This document shows positions 21,706 through 30,614 of a stretch of DNA of 46,035 bases, in pieces. A program made the translations under genes and the position numbers. Source of the DNA: a virus. The notes under the pieces were generated by a model. That model was not told the DNA's origin. It ran no database searches and saw nothing but the letters and a program-made list of their open reading frames with translations. Each line of letters opens with the position of its first letter. The stretch's first letter is position 1. The stretch lies in IMG/VR virus record IMGVR_UViG_3300021959_000084, positions 1-46,035 of that record; one strand, 5' to 3'.

Positions 21706-23541
21706 ATGATGGACATAGTGACGTTGGATTTCGAGACGTACTACGACAAAGACTACAGCCTAAGAAAGATGACGACTGAAGCGTACATAAGAGACCCAAG
21801 GTTTGAAGTTATAGGTGTAGGCGTTAAAGTAAACGGCCATGATACCGATTGGTATAGCGGAGATAATCCTAGCAGGTTCTTACGATCAATAGACTATAGT
21901 AACAAAGCTATACTAGCACACAACACAGCGTTTGATGGTGCTATACTGGGGTGGCACTTTAATATCCAACCTAAACTGTGGCTAGACACGTTGTCTATGG
22001 CACGCCCCAAGCATCAGATGACAGTAGGAGGTTCGCTCAAGGTGTTGTCAGATCATTACGGCCTAGGTCAGAAGGGCGATGAAGTTATAAATGCTATGGG
22101 TAAAAGGCGTGAGGACTTTACTGCTGAGGATATGAACCGCTATGCAGATTACTGCGTCCAAGATGTAGAGCTAACATACAAACTATTTAAGAAGTTAGCT
22201 AAAGGTTTCCCTAGTAGTGAGTTGATGGTGATAGACCAGACCTTACGAATGTATACTGAACCTACTATAAGACTAGACAACAACGTGTTGGTGGAACATC
22301 TACAGCTTATTCAAGACCAGAAGACTGCACTACTAGACAAGTTAGGTGGAGAGGCTAAAGCTAAAGATATACTTATGTCTAACCCTAAGTTCGCTAGTCT
22401 ATTGAAAGCACTAGGTGTTACACCACCTATGAAAGTAAGCCCTACTACAGGTAAAGAGGCGTTTGCTTTTGCTAAGACGGATCAAGGGTTTAAAGAGTTA
22501 CTAGATCATCCGAAGCCATCAGTAAGGGCGGTTGTAGAAGCAAGGCTAGGTGTTAAGTCTACCATAGAAGAGAGTAGGACTATATCTTTCATGGGTATAG
22601 CTGAACGAGGGCGACTACCTATAATGCTTAACTATTATGGAGCGCATACTGGTAGGTTTAGTGGAGGTGATAAGGTAAACCTACAGAACCTACCGCGTAA
22701 CGGCAAGCTAAGGGCGGCATTGACTGCACCCAAAGGACAACTTGTTGTGGCATGTGATTCGTCGCAGATCGAGGCTCGTATGGTAGCGTACTTAGCAGAC
22801 CAGAAAGACTTACTTAAATCTTTTGCGTCAGGTAATGATGTATACTCTGAGTTTGCGTCCGATGTGTATGGCAAGCCAGTAACAAAAGCCAACAAGCTAG
22901 AGCGTCACGTTGGTAAGACAGCTATACTTGGGTTAGGTTATGGTATGGGAGCTGATAAGTTCCAAGCGTCACTCAAGTCAGGGTATCCGTCTGTAGTAGT
23001 AGAAACAGGGGAAGCTAAACGTGTTGTGGATTTGTACAGGAACAAGAACCATAAGATAGTATCGCTGTGGAACAGGAGTAACCATGTACTAAAAGCGTTA
23101 TCATCGGGAGGTTCTGGACAGCTATGTAATATACTTAGCTATGATGAACAAGGTATCCGTATGCCCAATGGATTTTATATAAGATACCCTGCACTACGCA
23201 GAGGTGAAGACGGACATGAGTATATAAACAACGCCAGATCATATAAGAATAGACACATGGATACTACCAAGTGGACTAAGATTTATGGTGGTAAAGTTGT
23301 AGAGAACATAACACAAGCTGTTGCTCGTATAGTTGTAGCTGAACAGATGGTAGCGATAGGACAACGATACCATGTAGCTCTACAAGTACACGATGAAGTA
23401 GTGTGTATAGTAGATGAAGATAAGGCTGAGGAAGCTAGGGATTTTATGGTAGAAGTAATGTCTACACCGCCTCAATGGGCGGCTGATCTACCTGTTGCTT
23501 GCGAAGCGGATATAGGTGCTAACTACGGAGACGCTAAATGA
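21706..23541 (+). CDS. Family A DNA polymerase with 3'-5' exonuclease
   Basis: GGAG 8 nt upstream favours the ATG at 21706 (611 aa) over one at 21700 that abuts it. Exonuclease motifs are present: DFETYY (D8, E10), HNTAFD (D77) and YCVQD (Y149, D153). Polymerase motifs: A is VACDSSQIEAR (D351); B is RHVGKTAILGLGYG (R400, K404, Y412); C is VHDE (562-564). All catalytic residues are intact. The residue equivalent to E. coli Phe762 is Leu408. It is T7-like in size and would be the replicative polymerase. It overlaps the nuclease gene by ATGA and opens the DNA-metabolism part of the operon. Confidence 0.95.
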   Translation: MMDIVTLDFETYYDKDYSLRKMTTEAYIRDPRFEVIGVGVKVNGHDTDWYSGDNPSRFLRSIDYSNKAILAHNTAFDGAILGWHFNIQPKLWLDTLSMARPKHQMTVGGSLKVLSDHYGLGQKGDEVINAMGKRREDFTAEDMNRYADYCVQDVELTYKLFKKLAKGFPSSELMVIDQTLRMYTEPTIRLDNNVLVEHLQLIQDQKTALLDKLGGEAKAKDILMSNPKFASLLKALGVTPPMKVSPTTGKEAFAFAKTDQGFKELLDHPKPSVRAVVEARLGVKSTIEESRTISFMGIAERGRLPIMLNYYGAHTGRFSGGDKVNLQNLPRNGKLRAALTAPKGQLVVACDSSQIEARMVAYLADQKDLLKSFASGNDVYSEFASDVYGKPVTKANKLERHVGKTAILGLGYGMGADKFQASLKSGYPSVVVETGEAKRVVDLYRNKNHKIVSLWNRSNHVLKALSSGGSGQLCNILSYDEQGIRMPNGFYIRYPALRRGEDGHEYINNARSYKNRHMDTTKWTKIYGGKVVENITQAVARIVVAEQMVAIGQRYHVALQVHDEVVCIVDEDKAEEARDFMVEVMSTPPQWAADLPVACEADIGANYGDAK

Positions 23542-24194
23542 CCAAACTATCACACTCTTTCTCAGCAATTAAGATGTATGAGAATTGCCCCAAGAGATAC
23601 TACCACCAACGTGTACTTAAAGAAGTCAAAGATCAGGGGGGTGAGGCTACCATATGGGGTGAGCGTGTGCATAAGTTCCTTGAAGACCGACTAGCCAAGG
23701 CGACTGAGTTACCACAAGAGGTTGCTCGTTATGATCCGTTATGTCAGTCTATTGTTAAGCTAGCAATCGGGGGTGAGTTGTTAGTAGAGCAACAGCTTAC
23801 ACTTAACGTAGCTTTAGAACCTACTAGTTGGTTCTCTAAAGACGCATGGATGCGGTCTATCGTAGATGTCTTAGTCATTCGGGGGGATGAGGCTATAATG
23901 TTTGATTGGAAGACAGGCAAACGTAGGCCAGACTTCTCTCAGCTAGAGTTGTTTGCACTACAGGTATTTAAACATTACCCAGAAGTTAAGCGAGTGCGTA
24001 CTGCTTTCGTATGGCTAAAAGATTTATCAATGGATCACGAAACGTATACCAGAGACAACGAACCAGAACTATGGGCGCGTCTTATGAATAAGGTAGTTCG
24101 TATAGAGAAGTCGCTTGAAACAGACAACTGGCCTGCCAAACCTAGTGGGCTATGCAACTGGTGTCCTTGTAAAAACTTTTGCGAATATTCATAA
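23538..24194 (+). CDS. PD-(D/E)XK nuclease, Cas4/RecB-like with Cys cluster
   Basis: The 218-aa product has FSAIKMYENCPKRYYH at the N-terminus (C17), H45, SIVDVLVI (D110), FDWKTGK (D123, K125), QLELFALQVF (Q135) and a C-terminal GLCNWCPCKNFCEYS (C206, C209, C211, C215). This is the arrangement of PDDEXK_1 nucleases in which Cys17 and the last cysteines hold an Fe-S cluster (Cas4, AddB, RecB-like). It probably resects or trims DNA during recombination-dependent replication or host DNA breakdown. It overlaps the polymerase end by 4 nt, indicating co-translation. Confidence 0.85.
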   Translation: MTKLSHSFSAIKMYENCPKRYYHQRVLKEVKDQGGEATIWGERVHKFLEDRLAKATELPQEVARYDPLCQSIVKLAIGGELLVEQQLTLNVALEPTSWFSKDAWMRSIVDVLVIRGDEAIMFDWKTGKRRPDFSQLELFALQVFKHYPEVKRVRTAFVWLKDLSMDHETYTRDNEPELWARLMNKVVRIEKSLETDNWPAKPSGLCNWCPCKNFCEYS

Positions 24195-24228
24195 CTAAAC
24201 TTGACATACTTTACAGATAGGAGTACAC

Positions 24229-24558
24229 ATGGCTACTACACCCGAAGGGCGTATCAAGAAAAAATTAGACAAGATGTTTAAGGAAGAAGGTATCTGGTAC
24301 TATAGCCCACAAGCAGGGCCATTTGGCGCGGCAGGGATACCAGATAGGGTTGCTATAGTTAGGGGTTTATTCCTTGGCGTTGAGTGTAAATCAGATAGGA
24401 CAAAGAAACCTACACGTTTACAAGAGCGAGCGATGGCAAACATAGAAGATGCAGGCGGCAAATGTTTTGTTGCTTGTGATGATGAGACAATAGAGATGGT
24501 GAGGGAATACATCCGTGTATGTAATAGAGAAATCAAAGGCGATAGTATTAAAACTTAA
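24229..24558 (+). CDS. VRR-NUC domain nuclease (109 aa)
   Basis: AGGAG 5 nt upstream of ATG. The motif set is that of the VRR-NUC family: E6, GIPDRVAI (D39), VECKSD (E52, K54) and LQER (Q65). The length equals the bare domain. Small stand-alone VRR-NUC proteins are common beside helicase or primase genes in phages and have been linked to branched-DNA cleavage. The GTG of the helicase gene lies inside its end (44-nt overlap). A Holliday-junction or flap-cleaving role is inferred. Confidence 0.85.
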   Translation: MATTPEGRIKKKLDKMFKEEGIWYYSPQAGPFGAAGIPDRVAIVRGLFLGVECKSDRTKKPTRLQERAMANIEDAGGKCFVACDDETIEMVREYIRVCNREIKGDSIKT

Positions 24559-26065
24559 TAACCCACAACGTGTACTGGCTACTGTACCTACTGCTAAAGC
24601 ATGGGTTAAGAATGGTGTTGATTACGTTGTAGCGCCGCATAGGATTAAAGAAGTGGGTATGTTACGCGAGCTTGGTATAAAAGCACCTTCACCTATACTA
24701 CATTATTATGATTGGGTAGGACAGTTCACGCCGTATGACCACCAACGTATGACTTCTGCGTTTCTTACCATGAACACAAGGGCGTTAGTACTTAACGAGA
24801 TAGGTACTGGTAAGACACAGAGCGCACTATGGGCGGCTGACTATTTAATATCAGTGGGTGCGGTAAAGAAAGTACTTATACTCTCACCTCTATCTACACT
24901 TGAGCGTGTCTGGGGTGACGGGGTTTTTACAGGGCTTATACACCGCAAACACGTTGTGCTACATGGTACTGCGGCAAGGCGTAAGAAATTACTAAACACC
25001 GAGGCTGACTTCTATATCATTAATCACGATGGATTTAATATTATACGTGATGACATAAAGGATATGTTCGACCTTGTTATTATAGATGAGGCGGCAGTGC
25101 TACGTAACCCATCTACCAGTAGGTTTAAGATATTCCGCAAGTGGTTGAAGCAACACGAACACATGCGCTTATGGCTTATGACAGGTACACCTACACCTAA
25201 TGACCCTACAGATGCTTGGGCTTTAGCTACTCTAGTAGGTAATCAAAATGTTAGTAAGACCTACACAGGTTTTAGAGAACAGGTGATGATGAAGATAGGC
25301 CAGTATAAGTATGTGCCGAGGCAGAACAGTATGGATATTGTTAAGCATACACTACAACCTGCTGTCAGATATACTAGAGACGAGTGCTTTGATCTACCTG
25401 ATACAGTGCGCCAGACTAGGGCTGTACCTATGACCCCCGAACAGACTAAGCATTACCAAACTATGATGCGCCATCTGGTTACAGAAGCGGCTGTCGAGGG
25501 TACTATAACTGCTGTCAACGAAGCGGTTAAGTTACAGAAACTTGTTCAGATAGCATGTGGTGTTGCCTATAGTGACGACGGACAGAACGTAGAACTAGAC
25601 TGTCAGCCTAGGGTAAACGCTGTCAAAGAAGTTATACAAGAAGCAGGGCAGAAGGTCATAGTATTTGTGCCACTTACAGGTACATTACATATGCTAGAGC
25701 GAGAGCTAAGTAAGACGTGGAGTGTAGCTGTAGTTAACGGACAAGTACCTGCATCTAAACGCAACATTATATTTCAAGACTTTCAGAACGCTAGAGACCC
25801 AAGGGTTTTGATAGCGCACCCTGCTACAATGGCACATGGTTTGACCCTAACATCAGCATCTACTGTTGTTTGGTATGGGCCAGTTACCAGTAACGAACAG
25901 TACGTCCAAGCCAATGGTCGTATCGAGAGGATTGGCAAGAAGCACACATCTAATGTGGTACATATAGAGGCTACGCAGATAGAACATATTATGTACGAGC
26001 GACTTGCTAATAAACAGAAGCTACAAGGCTTACTATTAGATTTAATCCAGAAGGAGATGGAGTAA
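24515..26065 (+). CDS. SNF2/DEAD-type superfamily 2 helicase (516 aa)
   Basis: Motifs in order: YDHQ (74-77), Walker A NEIGTGKT (94-101), LILSPLSTLERVW (motif Ia), DEAA (191-194), TGTPTPND (223-230), then in the second RecA domain VIVFVPLTGTL, HGLTLTSAS (motif V) and QANGRIERIGK (motif VI). This is the compact phage version of the SNF2 group. It probably remodels or unwinds DNA during replication or recombination. GTG is used as start with a GAGG-like site 10 nt upstream, within the end of the VRR-NUC gene; no better ATG exists in frame. Confidence 0.9.
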   Translation: MYVIEKSKAIVLKLNNPQRVLATVPTAKAWVKNGVDYVVAPHRIKEVGMLRELGIKAPSPILHYYDWVGQFTPYDHQRMTSAFLTMNTRALVLNEIGTGKTQSALWAADYLISVGAVKKVLILSPLSTLERVWGDGVFTGLIHRKHVVLHGTAARRKKLLNTEADFYIINHDGFNIIRDDIKDMFDLVIIDEAAVLRNPSTSRFKIFRKWLKQHEHMRLWLMTGTPTPNDPTDAWALATLVGNQNVSKTYTGFREQVMMKIGQYKYVPRQNSMDIVKHTLQPAVRYTRDECFDLPDTVRQTRAVPMTPEQTKHYQTMMRHLVTEAAVEGTITAVNEAVKLQKLVQIACGVAYSDDGQNVELDCQPRVNAVKEVIQEAGQKVIVFVPLTGTLHMLERELSKTWSVAVVNGQVPASKRNIIFQDFQNARDPRVLIAHPATMAHGLTLTSASTVVWYGPVTSNEQYVQANGRIERIGKKHTSNVVHIEATQIEHIMYERLANKQKLQGLLLDLIQKEME

Positions 26066-26068
26066 CAC

Positions 26069-26467
26069 ATGGCTACAGTAGAAGAAGTTATAGGTGCATA
26101 CATGAAGTTGCGCTTAAAAAAGGAGGCTATAGAGGCCGCCGCCAAGGCAGAAGCCAAGGTATATAAAGAAAAGATGACTAAGCTAGAGGCTTGGTTAAAA
26201 GTTAAGGCTGATGAGGATGGCGTAACGTCATTCAAAACAGACAGTGGTACTGCTTTCTTAACCACTACAGACTTTGCGGCTGTAGCTGATTGGGATTCAG
26301 TGCTAAATTTTATACGCGATAATGATGCGTATGACATGCTTGAGAAACGTGTAAGCAAGATGGCTGTACGTGGATACATTGAAGCAAACAAATCTGTCCC
26401 TGCAGGTGTCAACTACGGCACTAAGCTAGACATAAACATTCGTAAACCAGTACTCAAAGGAGAGTAA
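26069..26467 (+). CDS. Conserved phage replication-block protein (132 aa)
   Basis: Residues about 1-50 are a coiled-coil-like helix (AYMKLRLKKEAIEAAAKAEA). Then come the conserved blocks GVTSFKTDSGTAFLTTTDFA, ADWDSVLNFI, YDMLEKRVSKMAVRGYIEAN and VPAGVNYGTKLD, which I recognise from a small phage protein found next to helicase and single-strand binding genes. Gam-like host-nuclease inhibition is one suggestion sometimes made for coiled-coil phage proteins of this size; nothing here proves it. It lies 3 nt after the helicase. Confidence 0.72.
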   Translation: MATVEEVIGAYMKLRLKKEAIEAAAKAEAKVYKEKMTKLEAWLKVKADEDGVTSFKTDSGTAFLTTTDFAAVADWDSVLNFIRDNDAYDMLEKRVSKMAVRGYIEANKSVPAGVNYGTKLDINIRKPVLKGE

Positions 26468-26468
26468 A

Positions 26469-27428
26469 ATGAGCAACCTAGTACCAACAAATATCCAAAT
26501 CCCTGCACACCTAGCAGGTAAAGTAGGGCAACCTTCCTCTTTAGCACAGTCACTAACAGGTGGCATTACAAGTGGTGAAGGTAGTGGCTTCGCTAAAATA
26601 TCTATTAAAGGTAGTCGCTTCCGCATAGTAGAAGACGGCACAGAGACAGTCTTAGATACTACTAAGTTACCAGTAGTTATTGTGGGTGCTAACCCTAAGC
26701 TATCTAAAACTTACTACGCTAAAGCGTGGGACAAAGATGCGGAAGCTAGCGCACCTGATTGTTATTCCTTAGATGGCACAAGCCCTCACCCTGACAGTGA
26801 AACGCCACAGAACGATGTATGTGCGGCGTGTCAGTGGAACGCATGGGGTTCTAAAACTGGGAACAATGGTCAACAACTTAAGGCATGTGCCGACCAGAAA
26901 CGTCTTGCTGTAGTTGCGGCTGATGATCCTACAGGTAAGGTCTACCTACTACAAGTAACACCTGCCGCACTAAAAGGTCTCAACGCATACCAGAAAGAAC
27001 TATCGACACGCGGTATTCCACCAGAGATAGTTAAGACAGTAGTATCCTTTGATACTGATGCGTCATTCCCTAAGTTATTGTTTGGCTTTGGCGGCTTCAT
27101 TGATGAGACTACACAGTCAGCATTAGAAAATGTGTTTGGTTCTGAGCAAGTTAAAGAGATAACAGGCGAAGTGTTACCTGCTATTCCCCCGGTAATTACG
27201 GAGACAAAGAACCCTAAACCTGTTCTGGTAAAAGCTACACCAGACCCCGCTGGCAAAGAGGCTAAGACAACACACGGCTTTGGTTCTGGACAAACTCAGG
27301 CTGCGAAGATTGAAGCCCCTGCAGCCAGAGAAGAAGAACCTAAAGCTGCGAAGGTTGTCGATGCGGACGTAGGTAATCTTGCCAGTGAGATTGACGATTT
27401 ACTAGGAGACCTTGGTGCAGATGACTAA
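26469..27428 (+). CDS. SSB-like protein with Cys cluster and acidic tail (319 aa)
   Basis: An N-terminal beta region (GFAKISIKGSRFRIV, then VVIVGANPKLSKTYYAKAW) is followed by a Cys-containing module, DCYSLDG (C98), NDVCAACQWNAWG (C117, C120) and KACADQKR (C139), that could hold zinc; the middle continues YLLQVTPAALKGLNAY; and the last 70 residues are disordered, ending in a strongly acidic tail (EIDDLLGDLGADD). A single-strand binding protein with an acidic tail for partner contact fits best and agrees with the neighbours (primase-helicase, helicase, polymerase). Not homologous by eye to bacterial SSB. Its end overlaps the next gene by 8 nt. Confidence 0.65.
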   Translation: MSNLVPTNIQIPAHLAGKVGQPSSLAQSLTGGITSGEGSGFAKISIKGSRFRIVEDGTETVLDTTKLPVVIVGANPKLSKTYYAKAWDKDAEASAPDCYSLDGTSPHPDSETPQNDVCAACQWNAWGSKTGNNGQQLKACADQKRLAVVAADDPTGKVYLLQVTPAALKGLNAYQKELSTRGIPPEIVKTVVSFDTDASFPKLLFGFGGFIDETTQSALENVFGSEQVKEITGEVLPAIPPVITETKNPKPVLVKATPDPAGKEAKTTHGFGSGQTQAAKIEAPAAREEEPKAAKVVDADVGNLASEIDDLLGDLGADD

Positions 27429-27705
27429 GAAACCATTAGACTTTGAAAAGGTTGAAGCACTTAGGGAGCATATGCTCCTTAGTGTTAAACATATGTCACA
27501 GCTTATGGGTGTGTCGCGGATGACTTATTATGGGTGGGTTAGAGGTAAGCCCATCCGTGATAACAATGAAGCTAAAGCGAAACGGATATTGCGACAACTA
27601 ATATCTCTTGTTAAGGAAGGCCAATGGCCTACCGAGAGTTCAAGAAGTATGAGCGCGCTATCCAGATACGAAACTTTACTTGAGATTTTAGAAACTCAGG
27701 AGTAG
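27421..27705 (+). CDS. Small HTH protein (94 aa)
   Basis: The ATG at 27421 lies inside the end of the SSB-like gene; a GTG at 27415 has a better-spaced AGGAG and is a real alternative. The sequence has a clear helix-turn-helix, LSVKHMSQLMGVSRMTYYGW (residues about 20-39), of the type in Cro/MerR-like or transposase-like small regulators, followed by a basic helix (KAKRILRQLISLVKEG). It may control the primase operon or bind an origin. Only about 50 bp separate it from the primase gene. Confidence 0.72.
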   Translation: MTKKPLDFEKVEALREHMLLSVKHMSQLMGVSRMTYYGWVRGKPIRDNNEAKAKRILRQLISLVKEGQWPTESSRSMSALSRYETLLEILETQE

Positions 27706-27718
27706 TATAGAAAAACAA

Positions 27719-27736
27719 GGGGGGTATTTACCCCCC
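27719..27736. other. G/C hairpin before the primase-helicase gene
   Basis: GGGGGGT and ACCCCCC flank an ATTT loop. T-rich sequence (TTGTTTTTC) follows only in the minus-strand direction, so it looks like a terminator for leftward antisense transcripts, or a bidirectional attenuator in the gap ahead of the largest early gene. Confidence 0.5.
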
Positions 27737-27755
27737 ACATAAAAGGCAGTAACAC

Positions 27756-30614
27756 ATGGACACGTTGAGTTTTCTTCAGCGAGTTTTGCCAACGGAGGGT
27801 ATATACTGCACAATAGTTGTAGAACGTCAGGGTGAAAAAGATTACCTGAGACAAGCCTTTTACAACTCCGTTGGAGAACTTGAGCAGGCACTTATCAGTT
27901 TAGATAAGAGAAAAAGAAATGTTTACTACGCTACGTCAGCGTTTGTAACGAAAGAAAGTAGGAAACAATCTAACGTACGTACGACCAAGGCGTTGTATAT
28001 GGACGTAGATTGCGGTGAAGGTAAAGATTATCCATCGCAGAAAGAGGGGCTACAAGCCCTACTAAAATTTATAAAAGACACAGGGCTACCCAAGCCTATG
28101 GTGGTATCATCAGGTAATGGGCTTCATGTATACTGGGTACTCACGAGAGAACTAGAGCCAACCGAGTGGCAACCTCTTGCTGATGCTATGAAGCGTTGTG
28201 TTTATGAGAATAATTTTAAACAGGATATGTCTGTCCCTGCCGATAGTGCAAGAGTACTACGAGCAGTAGGTACACATAACCCCAAAGGTGGCAACCAAGT
28301 AAAGCTATTGGTAGACAAGCCCCCTGTAACACCAGAACAAATGGCAGAGTGCTTTAAAGATTACATAGTAGCACCGCCTGTAGGTCTAAAGAAAGCTGTT
28401 CAAGGTAGTTCTTTGTTAGCTAACTTGGCCGTAGAACAAGAGTACCCACCATCAGTAGCCAGTGTAGTCAAGACTAAATGTCAGCAGATTGCTTGGGCTG
28501 TGGATAACCAAGACCAAGTGCAAGAACCTATGTGGTATAACCTTATAGGCGTGGCGGCGTTTTGTGTAGACCCAGAAGAGACAGCTAAGGAGTGGAGTAA
28601 GAACCATCCTAGTTATGATGAAGCTGAGACACTGCGTAAGTTGCGCAACTGGCGACAGGCTGTAGATGGGCCAACAACTTGTGCTAAGTTTGACAGCGAA
28701 AGGCCAGGGGGGTGTAAGGGGTGTCCGTTTAGCGGTAAGATCGGAAGCCCTACCAGACTAGGTGCGCAGTTTGAAGAGGTAGATACATCGGCAGATGCAC
28801 CCGAAGATGTGATAACTGAGATCAACATACCTAAGCCATTCAAGAGAGCGCAAAGCGGTATAAAGATTACCTTGGACGATACTGATATAGATGTATGTGA
28901 CTTTGATATATACCCTGTAAGCTATGGCCGAGATGAATCACTGGGCTACGAGGTATGTAGGTTTAAATGGAACAGACCACATGTAGGTTGGCAAGACTTA
29001 ATACTAAGACAGGCTTACCTAGCAGATGGTACGTACCAATACTTTGTTAGTATAGTAGCTGACCAAGGTATTGTGTTAATAACTAAAAAACAAACGGAGT
29101 ACTTTCAGTATATGTTACGTTCATACATGAATGAATTGCGTAAGTTCAGAACTATGACTAACCTTTACGCTTCAATGGGTTGGAAAGAAGACCACAAACT
29201 ATTTGTCTTAGGTGATACTTTATACAGGCGTAAGCCTGATAGTACTATAGAAAAAGAATCTATAAAACTAGCGTCTGCTTCTTCTCGTATAGGTAGTGAT
29301 ATGTTTGGTGTGTCGGGAGACCTAGACACATGGAAAGGTATGACAGGTTTACTACAACGTGCTGACCTAGATGCTCACATGTTCTCTATAGGTATAAGTC
29401 TAGCCTCACCGCTACTTGAGTTCACTGGCCTTAAAGGTATGACTGTATCCCTGTTCGGTAAGACAGGCGGCGGTAAATCTTTAGCACAGTTAATGGCTCA
29501 ATCAGTATGGGGTAATCCAGATAAGCTACACTTCCAAGCTAAGTACACGCAGAACACACTGTTTAGCAGGTTTGGTTTGTACGCTAACCTACCTATAACT
29601 ATAGACGAAGTTACGATGATGTCCGATAAAGACGTAGGTGATTTCTTATATTGGGTCAGCCAAGGTAGAGATAAAGCTAGGCTTAATAGGAACGCAGAAG
29701 AACGTGAGGCTAAGACATGGGCTACGTTCTGCATAGTCTCTACTAACAGACCGCTTAGTTCTAAGATGGTTGCATCAGGGTTAGACACTGACGCACAGAT
29801 GGCTAGACTACTTGAGCTTACTGTTACACCTAGCAAGTTATTCACAGATAGTTCTAACATAGGTAAGAAACTCTTTGATCTTATGTCTACAAACTATGGT
29901 GGGGCAGGAGATATATTCGTACAGAAGTTAATGGAAATTGGGCCAGAAGGGTTGCGTGCTATGATAGCTGAGGCCACCAACAACTTCCATTCTAAGTATG
30001 GTGTTAAGTTTACAGGTGAAGAACGATACTGGGAACAGGTTATTATTCTTGCTGACTTAGCCATTAACTTGGCTCAAGGGTGGGGGCTACTAGCTTTCAA
30101 GTCAGAACCTTGTGTTAAGTGGGCGCTTAATCAGATCAGTACTCTACGTAGAACAGTATCAGAAAACCAGATTGATGCGTTTGATCTTATATCAGAGTAC
30201 CTCAACGAGTTTGCAGGTGATACTGTTAGGGTCATGCACACAGGTAAGATACCTATGGTTGATTATGAACGAGTACCACGTAATGGTATTAGAGCTAGAG
30301 TAGATGTACATAGGAAGGTATCATCAGACCCATTCGACAGTGGGACACTGATGTTAGACCGCGCTCACTTCCGTAAGTGGTTGTCTACTAGAGGTGGGGA
30401 TTACAAAGGTATAACAGATATACTTAAACAAGAACTCGCTGACGCTACACCATCTGGTATGAGAGCTTCGCTAGGTAGAGACACACCTATTAAGATACCA
30501 CAGACTTATGTGATAGGTATAAACCTAAGACACCCAAGGATGGTAGGTTTACTAGACGAAGCTGAGATAGCGTATGAAGACTTAACATTAGGTCAGTTAC
30601 AGATAGTACCTTAG
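27756..30614 (+). CDS. Primase / DUF927-type helicase fusion (952 aa)
   Basis: The N-terminal third is an archaeo-eukaryotic primase-like domain: YMDVDCGE (D83, D85), SGNGLHVYW (H124) and DSARVLRAVG (from D163), then a helical region with C309, C320 and C323 (TTCAKF, GGCKGCPF) that may bind zinc. The C-terminal half fits the DUF927 helicase group: FGKTGGGKS (Walker A, about 566-574) and LPITIDEVT (Walker B, about 612-620), then IVSTNRPLS. The fusion would prime and unwind at the fork, serving the family A polymerase. It ends by overlapping the stop of the convergent late gene. Confidence 0.85.
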   Translation: MDTLSFLQRVLPTEGIYCTIVVERQGEKDYLRQAFYNSVGELEQALISLDKRKRNVYYATSAFVTKESRKQSNVRTTKALYMDVDCGEGKDYPSQKEGLQALLKFIKDTGLPKPMVVSSGNGLHVYWVLTRELEPTEWQPLADAMKRCVYENNFKQDMSVPADSARVLRAVGTHNPKGGNQVKLLVDKPPVTPEQMAECFKDYIVAPPVGLKKAVQGSSLLANLAVEQEYPPSVASVVKTKCQQIAWAVDNQDQVQEPMWYNLIGVAAFCVDPEETAKEWSKNHPSYDEAETLRKLRNWRQAVDGPTTCAKFDSERPGGCKGCPFSGKIGSPTRLGAQFEEVDTSADAPEDVITEINIPKPFKRAQSGIKITLDDTDIDVCDFDIYPVSYGRDESLGYEVCRFKWNRPHVGWQDLILRQAYLADGTYQYFVSIVADQGIVLITKKQTEYFQYMLRSYMNELRKFRTMTNLYASMGWKEDHKLFVLGDTLYRRKPDSTIEKESIKLASASSRIGSDMFGVSGDLDTWKGMTGLLQRADLDAHMFSIGISLASPLLEFTGLKGMTVSLFGKTGGGKSLAQLMAQSVWGNPDKLHFQAKYTQNTLFSRFGLYANLPITIDEVTMMSDKDVGDFLYWVSQGRDKARLNRNAEEREAKTWATFCIVSTNRPLSSKMVASGLDTDAQMARLLELTVTPSKLFTDSSNIGKKLFDLMSTNYGGAGDIFVQKLMEIGPEGLRAMIAEATNNFHSKYGVKFTGEERYWEQVIILADLAINLAQGWGLLAFKSEPCVKWALNQISTLRRTVSENQIDAFDLISEYLNEFAGDTVRVMHTGKIPMVDYERVPRNGIRARVDVHRKVSSDPFDSGTLMLDRAHFRKWLSTRGGDYKGITDILKQELADATPSGMRASLGRDTPIKIPQTYVIGINLRHPRMVGLLDEAEIAYEDLTLGQLQIVP

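Noticed and set aside
21558-21779. Open frame overlapping the DUF6378-like gene end and the polymerase start
   Set aside because: No ribosome site, no ATG at a sensible place, and an 80-nt overlap with the polymerase coding region; kept only as a note in the leader finding.
24201-24228. TTGACATACTTTACA before the VRR-NUC gene as an internal promoter
   Set aside because: No recognisable -10; almost the same string occurs inside the coding region near 20758, so it probably reflects codon usage.
25783-26412. 209-aa minus-strand frame opposite the helicase end
   Set aside because: Antisense to a helicase motif region with perfect family residues on the plus strand; no ribosome site.
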